Assembly: GCA_964423985.1 (NCBI GenBank)
Contig: CAYRGE010000017.1
Coordinates: 1 to 11,279, forward strand
Length of the DNA: 11,279 nt
From: CAYRGE01 sp964423985
GTDB taxonomy: Bacteria > Patescibacteriota > Minisyncoccia > Phycocordibacterales > CAYRGE01
Direction of reading: 5' to 3'
Shown: positions 1 to 6,174 of the stretch, one piece after another
Numbering within the stretch: the first letter of the stretch is position 1
Layout of the letters: every line of letters begins with the position of its first letter
The notes under the pieces: model-generated
What the model saw: the letters and a program-made list of their open reading frames with translations, nothing else
Told to the model about the DNA's origin: nothing
Database searches by the model: none
Program-made: the position numbers and the translations under genes

Positions 1-59
1 CGTGAATAAAGAAATTTATTCACTCGGGCAAACACTTCGTGTCCGCCCGGCAGGGTTCG
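1..59. repeat. Left copy of a 55-59 bp two-hairpin direct repeat carrying a tRNA 3'-end fragment
   Basis: Bases 1-55 are identical to 163-217 (offset 162), and the match continues to 59/221 with one mismatch. The unit has two hairpins. One is a 9-bp stem, GTGAATAAA/TTTATTCAC with loop GAAA, at 2-23. The other is CGGGC (25-29) pairing with GCCCG (45-49) around an inner ACAC-TTC-GTGT hairpin (32-42). Its right end, CCGCCCGGCAGGG, equals the acceptor 3' strand and part of the T arm of the adjacent tRNA-Lys, but no tRNA body follows. The window begins inside or at the edge of this copy, so further copies may lie to the left. Confidence 0.85.
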
Positions 60-162
60 GTTACAAATAAATTTATTGACATAAATTTTTCGCAACCCCA
101 CCTCGTGATTTTTGCCTTTGCAAAGCAAAACAAAAATAACACTGCGGTTTTCGAACCCTACT

Positions 163-221
163 CGTGAATAAAGAAATTTATTCACTCGGGCAAACACTTC
201 GTGTCCGCCCGGCAGGGCTCG
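163..221. repeat. Right copy of the two-hairpin direct repeat, overlapping the tRNA-Lys 3' end
   Basis: Second copy of the repeat at 1-59. Here it is continuous with a full tRNA: 204-221 lies inside tRNA-Lys, and the rest is its 3' trailer on the minus strand. The trailer carries the hairpins ACAC/GTGT and GTGAATAAA/TTTATTCAC. The latter has no U-run after it on the minus strand, so it is not a classical intrinsic terminator, though it could protect or process the 3' end. Between the copies (60-162) are an AT palindrome near 67-77 and an imperfect hairpin around 111-129, but no gene. Confidence 0.85.
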
Positions 222-276
222 AACCTGCGACAATTTGCTTAAAAGGCAACTGCTCTACCAACTGAGCTACGGGCGG
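204..276 (-). tRNA. tRNA-Lys (anticodon UUU)
   Basis: The minus strand folds as a full cloverleaf. The acceptor CCGCCCG/CGGGCGG pairs perfectly (270-276 with 205-211), followed by TA at positions 8-9, D stem GCTC/GAGC with a GG-containing loop, anticodon loop CTTTTAA (anticodon TTT, Lys) and T stem GCAGG/CCTGC with loop TTCGAGC. The discriminator is A. The CCA end is not encoded (CAC follows), so it needs CCA-adding enzyme, unlike the tRNA-Val at the other end of the window. The anticodon stem GTTGC/GCAAA has one mismatched pair (G27-A43). The 3' trailer can pair with part of the acceptor 3' strand, giving a competing fold. Confidence 0.95.
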
Positions 277-280
277 TGAT

Positions 281-508
281 AAGATAATTTTATATAGTAT
301 AACAGTATACACTATAAAACATAGCAATAATAGCATTTAATACAGTAAAAATGCAATAGCTGTGTAGTTTTATCAGGTGTGAGGTTTTTGTCCACTGTAA
401 TTGAGTACCAGTTTCTTTTTTAGTGTAAAATATAGCAAAGACTATTAGGTTTGTATTTGAGATATATTAAACTTTTACTAACTATTTAACTCGACAGTAT
501 TAAATCTT
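281..508. other. Intergenic region with no gene seen
   Basis: This AT-rich gap between tRNA-Lys and the TrmH-type gene holds the tRNA promoter at its left end and the methylase promoter just beyond its right end. I see no open frame with coding character, no strong hairpin with a U-run and no RNA family that I recognise. Confidence 0.6.
296..304 (-). promoter_or_regulatory. Probable extended -10 promoter element of tRNA-Lys
   Basis: Read on the minus strand this is TGTTATACT, an extended -10 (TGn followed by TATACT). It lies about 20 nt upstream of the mature tRNA 5' end, giving a short leader. No strong -35 is present at 17 nt; TTGCTA lies at a longer spacing. The sequence is AT-rich and palindromic around GTATAC, so chance matches are possible. 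Confidence 0.45.
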
Positions 509-538
509 TTGACTTTACAACACCTCACTCTTTATGGT
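509..538 (+). promoter_or_regulatory. Candidate sigma70-type promoter of the TrmH-type gene
   Basis: TTGACT (509-514) is followed after 18 nt by TATGGT (533-538), only 10 nt before the ATG at 549. Transcription would start about 3-5 nt before the start codon, so the mRNA is essentially leaderless; no Shine-Dalgarno sequence is present. An alternative -10, TAAAAT (539-544), pairs with TTTACA (514-519) at 19 nt and would put the start site at or inside the ATG. Confidence 0.45.
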
Positions 539-548
539 TAAAATCTAA

Positions 549-1061
549 ATGAAAAACACAAACAAGTCCGAAAAAAAGAAATGCAAAAACGATACAATTA
601 TTTTATTGCACAACATACGAAGCGCATATAATGTTGGAGCCATATTAAGAACCGCTGAGGCAGTTGGTGTGTCTTTGGTGTATATGACGGGATATACACC
701 AATACCAGTAGACAGGTTTAATAGAAAAAGAAATGATGTTGCAAAAACAGCACTAGGTTCAGAGAATTTAGTTAAATGGAAATACTATAAAGAACCGTAC
801 TCACTTATTCGGAAGCTTAAAGACTTGGGATGTGAAGTAATTGGAGTAGAACAAGATGATGCTTCTATAAACTATAAAACTTTTAAACCTAATAAAAAAA
901 CAGTAATTATTATGGGAAATGAAGTTAGGGGTCTATCTAAAAAACTTCGCAATACTTGTGATGTGTTAATAGAGATACCTATGAGTGGTAAAAAGGAATC
1001 GTTAAATGTTTCTGTGGCAACAGGAGTGGTGTTGTTCCACTTGTTTGGTGTGTCGTGTTAA
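549..1061 (+). CDS. TrmH/SpoU-family RNA 2'-O-methyltransferase
   Basis: Class IV SPOUT methyltransferase of 170 aa, expected to transfer a methyl group from SAM to a ribose 2'-OH in tRNA or rRNA as a knotted dimer. All three family motifs are visible. Motif 1 is at residues 21-41 (HNIRSAYNVGAILRTAEAVG, with the N-x-G...R core). Motif 2 is at 120-130 (IIMGNEVRGLS). Motif 3 is at 143-163 (IPMSGKKESLNVSVATG...), which forms the SAM-binding knot. Residues 1-14 are a Lys-rich tail. It is a minimal SPOUT core without the extra RNA-binding domain of larger TrmH or RlmB proteins, so the target nucleotide cannot be told from sequence. The ATG at 549 is the first in frame and fits the promoter at 509-538. 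It is one of two plus-strand protein genes and converges on the MurE-like gene. Confidence 0.9.
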   Translation: MKNTNKSEKKKCKNDTIILLHNIRSAYNVGAILRTAEAVGVSLVYMTGYTPIPVDRFNRKRNDVAKTALGSENLVKWKYYKEPYSLIRKLKDLGCEVIGVEQDDASINYKTFKPNKKTVIIMGNEVRGLSKKLRNTCDVLIEIPMSGKKESLNVSVATGVVLFHLFGVSC

Positions 1062-1145
1062 CAAATAATAGATAAAATTGTTTATATAAAATACTAAATA
1101 ATAAACCTACTGGTTTGTTAAAAATCAAAATTAAGATAAATAATA

Positions 1146-2408
1146 TTATGCAAGTTTTTCAAGCTCCTCTCTTGCTACTGTTGCGTCGTCCCATATGGTT
1201 TTTGTTCCATTGGCTTCCATAATATAAGGATCTGTTCCTTTGCCTGTTATAATAACAACACCATTTTTATCTACAAGTGACAATGCTTGCGCGATTGCTT
1301 TTCGTCTATTTAAAATAATAGTACATTCAGTTGATTTTATGCCTTCTTTAACTTGATTAATAATTTGCATTGGATCCTCGTCGTAGGGGTCTTCATTTGT
1401 TAATATAATTTTATCGCAGTGTTTATCTGCTATTTTCCCCATTGCGGGGCGTTTCCAAATATCACGACCACCTCCAGTGCCTCCAAGTACGCATACTTTT
1501 TGCACACCATCAAAAACACCATATGCATTTTCTAGTGAAACTGGCGTATGTGCATAATCAACAACAACACAAAAAGATTGACCAGCTTTTATGTATTCCA
1601 TTCTACCCCGCACTAATGTTAGTTTTTCAAGCCCAGCCCTAATTGTTTTGAGTGGTATGTTAATGTGTTGGGCAAATTTTATAGCCGCCAGAGAGTTGTA
1701 TATGTTAAATACACCAGGTGTTTGTATATGTATTTTTTCACCTTCATAATTAAAACAACTACCCTTTGTTGTTGTTTTAATTATACTTACATCAGAAATA
1801 CCATAAGGGTATTTTGTTTTGATATTTTTATTTAGAAAGATTTTTCCAACAGAATCGTCTTTATTTGCGACTACCACTTTATTTTGTTTTTTTGACTTTT
1901 CAAAAGTTTCTATTATAGATATTTCAGCTGCGCGATATTTTTCAAAAGAGCCGTGTGCCTCAATGTGTTCTGGTGATAAATTTGTAAAAATAAGGGAATT
2001 AAGTTTTATAAATTTGTCTCGTGATTGCTTTGCACCCTCTGAGGTAATTTCTATGATAATAAAATCGCACTTATTAGACACAGCTTTTCTTATTAGTTTT
2101 TGTAAAACAAAACGCCCAGGCATTGTCATTTTATATGGGTTTTGTTTAGAAGACGATCCAATCTTGATTCGCATAGTGCTTGAAATAGCGGTTTTATAAC
2201 CTGCTTCTTCAAGGATTGCATTTGTAAACTCAACAACAGTTGTTTTCCCCTTAGTGCCTGAAACACCTATTATGTGAATATTGCGTGAAGGAAACCCATA
2301 TATTACAGCACCAATAAATGCCAGTATAAAATGATAGGCTGGTTCAAAAGTGTAAAAAAGTTTTTTTGGTATGTATTTTTTTATTTTTAATAAAACTGTA
2401 TCAATCAT
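1146..2408 (-). CDS. MurE-like Mur ligase (UDP-N-acetylmuramyl-tripeptide synthetase family), short form
   Basis: ATP-dependent amide ligase of 420 aa, expected to add the third residue to the UDP-MurNAc peptide in the cytoplasm. Visible motifs are P-loop GTKGKTT (51-57), E120 in IIIEITSEG, NLSPEHIEAHG (143-153), VVDYAHTP (282-289), LGGTGGGRDIWKRP (308-321), TNEDPYDEDP (337-346, where MurE has DNPR or DNPA) and GKG (399-401). The canonical N-terminal UDP-binding domain (about 100 aa) is replaced by some 45 residues with a hydrophobic stretch (25-39), a form I associate with CPR genomes. E162 sits where E. coli MurE has the carbamoylated Lys (Y-x-x-A-K). Without the DNPR/DNPA signature the added amino acid cannot be predicted. 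It lies 73 nt downstream of ruvA with no Shine-Dalgarno sequence and may be co-transcribed. The Mur-ligase family is certain; exact MurE function is likely but unproven. Confidence 0.85.
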   Translation of the reverse strand: MIDTVLLKIKKYIPKKLFYTFEPAYHFILAFIGAVIYGFPSRNIHIIGVSGTKGKTTVVEFTNAILEEAGYKTAISSTMRIKIGSSSKQNPYKMTMPGRFVLQKLIRKAVSNKCDFIIIEITSEGAKQSRDKFIKLNSLIFTNLSPEHIEAHGSFEKYRAAEISIIETFEKSKKQNKVVVANKDDSVGKIFLNKNIKTKYPYGISDVSIIKTTTKGSCFNYEGEKIHIQTPGVFNIYNSLAAIKFAQHINIPLKTIRAGLEKLTLVRGRMEYIKAGQSFCVVVDYAHTPVSLENAYGVFDGVQKVCVLGGTGGGRDIWKRPAMGKIADKHCDKIILTNEDPYDEDPMQIINQVKEGIKSTECTIILNRRKAIAQALSLVDKNGVVIITGKGTDPYIMEANGTKTIWDDATVAREELEKLA

Positions 2409-2481
2409 ATATTTTTTTTCATTAAAGACTACTCTGTGGTGGATTTAAAATGTTTATTTCATTTTTTAATATAAATTAGAT

Positions 2482-3057
2482 TTAATTGTTGGCATTCAAT
2501 ATTCTCAGCGCCTCTTTGGTTTTATCGCTTACACCTAAAAACTCTTTAGGTACTTCTCTTAACGCCCTCCGTGCTTGTGTTGCAGAATAACCAAGAGCCA
2601 TAAGCGCCTCAATAACACCGTAATCATCTTTCAGTGTTTCACTAACACCGTCTTCAGTTGGTCCAAATTTTTCTCGTAAATCAAGAATAATTTTTTCAGC
2701 ACTCCTTTTTCCAACACCAGAAACTTTTGTTAAATAAGATGTATCTCCTGCACTTATTGCAGACTTTAGTATTTTGGGTGGGGCAATACCAAGAATTCCA
2801 ATTGCACTTCGTGGCCCAACACCAGAAACACCAATAAGCATTTCAAACATTACAACTTCCTCTTCTGACAAAAAACCATAAAGTGCCAAGATGTTTTCTT
2901 TTACAATTAAATAAGTTGAAAGACTAACCGTTTTATTGTCGGGTAGTGTGCTTAATGTATCTGGTGACACAAACACGCGATAACCTATTCCGCCAGTATT
3001 TATGACAACAGATTTTTCTGTTCGCGACACAACAACTCCTTCAATATAAGCAATCAT
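2482..3057 (-). CDS. ruvA: Holliday junction branch migration protein RuvA
   Basis: RuvA binds four-way junctions as a tetramer and loads the RuvB helicase during recombinational repair. The protein is 191 aa, the family's usual length. The N-terminal OB fold starts MIAYIEGVVV and continues through GGIGYRV to YGFLSEEE. Two helix-hairpin-helix motifs follow, GVSGVGPRSA (76-85) and KVSGVGKRSAEKI (111-123). The C-terminal RuvB-contacting domain III is at about 145-191 (DDYGVIEALMALGYSATQA). The start is the first ATG and sits 6 nt after a strong -10 box. Neither ruvB nor ruvC is adjacent; the neighbours are a MurE-like ligase and the polyamine cluster. Confidence 0.97.
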   Translation of the reverse strand: MIAYIEGVVVSRTEKSVVINTGGIGYRVFVSPDTLSTLPDNKTVSLSTYLIVKENILALYGFLSEEEVVMFEMLIGVSGVGPRSAIGILGIAPPKILKSAISAGDTSYLTKVSGVGKRSAEKIILDLREKFGPTEDGVSETLKDDYGVIEALMALGYSATQARRALREVPKEFLGVSDKTKEALRILNANN

Positions 3058-3063
3058 TTAATT

Positions 3064-3093
3064 ATTATACACCCAACAATACAATATTGTCAT
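3064..3093 (-). promoter_or_regulatory. Promoter of ruvA, predicting a leaderless mRNA
   Basis: On the minus strand ATGACA (revcomp of 3088-3093; 5 of 6 match to TTGACA) is followed after 18 nt by a perfect TATAAT (revcomp of 3064-3069). Only 6 nt separate the -10 box from the ruvA ATG, so transcription should start at or next to the start codon. It separates ruvA (and possibly the MurE-like gene) from the polyamine cluster upstream. Confidence 0.65.
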
Positions 3094-3117
3094 TATCGTT
3101 GTTTCTTGTAACTAATA

Positions 3118-4920
3118 TTAAGGAAAGCGCGGACGAAGAGACATATCAAGGATTGTTGGTTGTATGATTGAATTAATTTTTCTAAAATCAATATATTTAG
3201 GCTGTGAATAAGGTAATAACGAGGGCTCAAAGCGATTCTCGTTTAATAAGTGCAAAGAAATATCTAGTGGTTTCCACGCAGGATTATTTGCAAGTGGTTT
3301 TTTTTGTGCGAATATAAAACCATTGGTAATTGATTCCGCATAATCTCCAAGAATTATGCGTGCCTGCTTGTCTTTTTCTAGCCAAGACATTGAGGAGCAT
3401 AAGTCTTTTTTTATCAATGCTAGTGCTTTTGCATTGTTGTCTTCAAGTAAAGAATGAAATGGTATTATTGTTTCAAGCCCAACAGCACGTAATGTATGAA
3501 AATAAATACTCCACTGCTGTCCTATAATATGTTGCCTAGTATAATTTTGATCAATATAAGAGACAGGTTCTATTCCCGGCGCACTAATTACCATAAAACC
3601 ATCTGGCTTTAACAGGCTACTTGTTATTGCATAAAACTCTTTACTATATAGACGCGCAACTCCATGGTTTTTAGCATGCGGAAAATCAAGGTAAATTGCA
3701 TCAAATGTTTCGTTGTTGTGGCGCACAAAACTGAAAGCATCATCAATAATAATATTAACGCGCGGATCACTGAGTGCCCCACTATTCATATACAAAAGCG
3801 CTTCATTGGTTTTAGCAACCTTAATCATAGAAGGATCTAATTCAACTAAAGTTATAGATATTACCGCATCATATTTAAGCAGTTCTTTAGCCAATAATCC
3901 ATCACCACCTCCGAGTATAAGTATGTGTTTAGGTGTGTTTTGCGCAAGTATAACTGGGATATGTGCAAACCATTCGTGATGTAATTTACTAGTATCAGAC
4001 AAAAACTGAAAATCTCCATCCAGAAACAGCGTTATGTCAGCTGGGTATTTAGAATCGTACCCATTTTTTATTGAGTATGCTTCTATTAGTTTTTGATGGT
4101 ATTCACCATGAAATCCACGAACAATATCAATTGTTTGATATTGAGAACGGCTTCGCTCAACAACAACAGTATTGTTTTTGTGGGAAAGATACGACAACAA
4201 TCCGATCCCTTCTACTGGTTTATAGTAGTAATAATTTTTTAAATATGTTGAAATTGAATTAGAGCCTGCTAGAAGTGTGATTGGAATAATGGCGCACATT
4301 AAAATATAAATAGCAATAATTCCGCGTACCTTATGGTGGTATGCAATAAACAATAAAACAAGCGTGTTTACTAGCGCCGCAAGTATTCCTATGGTTACAG
4401 AAGAAAATAAAAGCACAAGAATCAGAGGAAACAACAGAGCTCCTATAAAAGATCCGACATAATCTAGTGCTAAAATTTTATTATAAATAGGTTTTTGGGC
4501 TGTTTTTGCTCCAATCTCAAAAAGAAGAGGAAGCTCAATACCGGTAAGAAAACCAATTATTGTAATTACTAAAAATGACCACACTGGGAATAACACCAAT
4601 GCGGCAACTGCAAATTCTTTGTAAAGTAAGTATCCAGTTATTAGGTGTGCTCCGTAAATAAATAACACACCCAAAGAACCAGCAATGATAAGCAATATCT
4701 CGACATTTATTAAATTAGCACAGTAATTATTTTTTTTGAAAAAATACTTATAATACAATGAACCTAGGCCCATTGAACCAAGGAAAAACCCGATTGTTAG
4801 ACTGAACCACAATACAGTATTGCCTGATAATATAGAAAGAGTCTGCGCAAGCACAAGTTCGTATATAATACTTGTGGTGGCTAGAAAAAAGGTTATTATA
4901 TAAACAGATAAGCGACTCAT
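3118..4920 (-). CDS. Membrane-fused spermidine-synthase-like aminopropyltransferase
   Basis: A 600-aa protein. The N-terminal part (about 1-220) is hydrophobic with some 6-8 membrane segments and conserved TTSIIYELVL, GIELPLL (127-133) and ALDYVGSFIG (151-160). The C-terminal part (about 250-530) has a spermidine synthase fold: LFLDGDFQF (298-306), GGGDG (337-341), VELD (359-362), DDAF (393-396), LDFPHAKN (411-418) and LYSKEFY (424-430). These belong to enzymes that move the aminopropyl group of decarboxylated SAM to an amine. Donor-binding motifs are intact. On the acceptor side the usual D-E before YHE is T310-S311, the Tyr is H314, and the second Asp of the D-x-x-D-P motif is H415, while D412 is kept. 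Substrate is therefore uncertain. It starts 2 nt after the speD stop codon, and speD supplies its expected donor. The domain order matches proteins commonly named fused MFS/spermidine synthase. Confidence 0.85.
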   Translation of the reverse strand: MSRLSVYIITFFLATTSIIYELVLAQTLSILSGNTVLWFSLTIGFFLGSMGLGSLYYKYFFKKNNYCANLINVEILLIIAGSLGVLFIYGAHLITGYLLYKEFAVAALVLFPVWSFLVITIIGFLTGIELPLLFEIGAKTAQKPIYNKILALDYVGSFIGALLFPLILVLLFSSVTIGILAALVNTLVLLFIAYHHKVRGIIAIYILMCAIIPITLLAGSNSISTYLKNYYYYKPVEGIGLLSYLSHKNNTVVVERSRSQYQTIDIVRGFHGEYHQKLIEAYSIKNGYDSKYPADITLFLDGDFQFLSDTSKLHHEWFAHIPVILAQNTPKHILILGGGDGLLAKELLKYDAVISITLVELDPSMIKVAKTNEALLYMNSGALSDPRVNIIIDDAFSFVRHNNETFDAIYLDFPHAKNHGVARLYSKEFYAITSSLLKPDGFMVISAPGIEPVSYIDQNYTRQHIIGQQWSIYFHTLRAVGLETIIPFHSLLEDNNAKALALIKKDLCSSMSWLEKDKQARIILGDYAESITNGFIFAQKKPLANNPAWKPLDISLHLLNENRFEPSLLPYSQPKYIDFRKINSIIQPTILDMSLRPRFP

Positions 4921-4922
4921 TT

Positions 4923-5276
4923 TTATTTTGACGAACCTCTGGGTAATTTTTTAATATAAAAATCCCTAGCTCTACACTCTTGTACAAGCAAATTAATAGC
5001 TTGATTTATCTGGGTGTGTTTGCCGCACACAAATAAATCAACAGCAGCATAATTATCTTCTGGCCAGGTATGTATTGTTATGTGTGATTCGGCAAGCACG
5101 ACTACTCCAGTAACCCCTTCGGGTGGAAGCGAGTGGAAATATGAACCCATAACAACAGCACGCGCCTTTTGTGCTACGCTCAAAAGTATCTTTTCAAGTA
5201 GCTGCGTGTCGCTTATTGTTTTCCTGTCACAATCAACAAGCTCTACAATATAATGATATCCATATATTTTTTGCAT
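4923..5276 (-). CDS. speD: S-adenosylmethionine decarboxylase proenzyme (prokaryotic SpeD)
   Basis: A pyruvoyl enzyme that decarboxylates SAM to the aminopropyl donor for polyamine synthesis. At 117 aa it has the usual length of the short class-1b type found in Thermotoga and Bacillus. The self-cleavage and active site is LAESHITIHTWPE (61-73): the chain is predicted to break between E63 and S64, and S64 becomes the pyruvoyl group. H69 and C84 (in LFVCG) match the processing His and the proton-donor Cys of the family. GVTGVVV (54-60) precedes the site. It lies 15 nt after the membrane-only protein gene and 2 nt before the spermidine-synthase-like gene, clearly one operon. No Shine-Dalgarno sequence is visible, so translation may be coupled to the upstream gene. 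Confidence 0.96.
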   Translation of the reverse strand: MQKIYGYHYIVELVDCDRKTISDTQLLEKILLSVAQKARAVVMGSYFHSLPPEGVTGVVVLAESHITIHTWPEDNYAAVDLFVCGKHTQINQAINLLVQECRARDFYIKKLPRGSSK

Positions 5277-5291
5277 AATAATTTTTGCTAT

Positions 5292-6017
5292 CTATTTAGA
5301 AATACTGCTTACAATAAAAGCGTCTATTAAATATATAGAAATAATATCAGCATATCTAAAACAAAACAAAAGAAGTAGCACAGCAACTGCAAGTAGTATT
5401 CCGTAAATAGCCGGTGTTTTTGCTTGAGCATATCTATTTCCCCAAAAGAAAATTATAAGCCCAGCTAAACCATTTAATGTTCCAACAAAAAAGGCGGAAG
5501 CCATAAGACCTGTGTGATAATAAAAAAATAATGCAAAAAAAAGCGAACCAACAAAGGCTCCCAGATAGTCAATTCCCAACACAATGTTTTCTTCAGATTT
5601 TTTGCCAACATATTCATTAAATATTTTAATTAGCAGTGGAATTTCAAAACCCGAAAGAACACCTATAACAACTATCGTTGTGTATGTTGCTATGGAAAAA
5701 GCAAACATACCCAGTGTGTTTGCAAAAAGAAATAAAAGAACAATCATTCCGCCACCCAGTAGAGTTAGAATAATTTCTATGCGTACGAGCGTGAAAATTG
5801 GCTGACGAGCAAAGCGTCCTTCTGCATAAAATGATCCCGCCCCCATTGCAAGCACATAAAGTCCGATTGTTGTGCTAAAATGCAAAATTGTATTTCCCAA
5901 AAAAACAGAAAGAGCTTTTGCTAAGAGTAGTTCATAGACAATACTTGAAAATGCTAGAAAAAAAACAACACCAAAAATAAACCATCGCGTCTTGTTTGTT
6001 TTTAATAGTGATGACAT
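5292..6017 (-). CDS. Membrane protein related to the N-terminal domain of the adjacent spermidine-synthase fusion
   Basis: This 241-aa protein is almost wholly hydrophobic, with about seven membrane segments. It aligns along its length with residues 1-220 of the spermidine-synthase-like protein at 3118-4920: SSIVYELLLAKALSVFLGNT (24-43) against TSIIYELVLAQTLSILSGNT, GFEIPLL (123-129) against GIELPLL, and GIDYLGAFVGSLFFAL (148-163) against ALDYVGSFIGALLFPL. It stops where the fusion's catalytic domain would begin, so it has no methyltransferase-like fold. It is the first gene of a tight three-gene unit (15 nt to speD). It could be a partner subunit of the fused enzyme, a transporter-like scaffold, or a decayed duplicate; clean reading frame and operon position favour a retained role. 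The start ATG at 6017 has no Shine-Dalgarno sequence. Confidence 0.8.
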   Translation of the reverse strand: MSSLLKTNKTRWFIFGVVFFLAFSSIVYELLLAKALSVFLGNTILHFSTTIGLYVLAMGAGSFYAEGRFARQPIFTLVRIEIILTLLGGGMIVLLFLFANTLGMFAFSIATYTTIVVIGVLSGFEIPLLIKIFNEYVGKKSEENIVLGIDYLGAFVGSLFFALFFYYHTGLMASAFFVGTLNGLAGLIIFFWGNRYAQAKTPAIYGILLAVAVLLLLFCFRYADIISIYLIDAFIVSSISK

Positions 6018-6174
6018 GGCGTGTGGTGTGTTGTGAAAAAATAGATCTCTTTTTGTAGAGTTAAAACTTGCAATTCTTGATTATTTTTGGAGTACTTTGA
6101 AAAATTATGTAGTGGTTTTCTGAACAAGAAATTCTTTAACTACAGATGTTTGTACACGGCCTTTACTGTATGTA

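Noticed and set aside
1..220. CRISPR array
   Set aside because: Only two repeat copies, overlapping a tRNA, with a 100-bp gap and no cas genes.
1..276. attL/attR pair of an integrative element at tRNA-Lys
   Set aside because: The two copies are only 162 bp apart with no integrase or cargo between, so at most a remnant could be claimed.
1102..1117. Bidirectional terminator between the convergent TrmH and MurE-like genes
   Set aside because: Only a 5-bp AAACC/GGTTT stem with no good U-run on either side; too weak to call.
1819..2199. Plus-strand open frame inside the MurE-like gene
   Set aside because: Antisense shadow of a gene with all Mur-ligase motifs.
4748..4987. Minus-strand open frame spanning the speD/spermidine-synthase junction
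   Set aside because: It is in a different frame from both genes, whose conserved motifs occupy this stretch.
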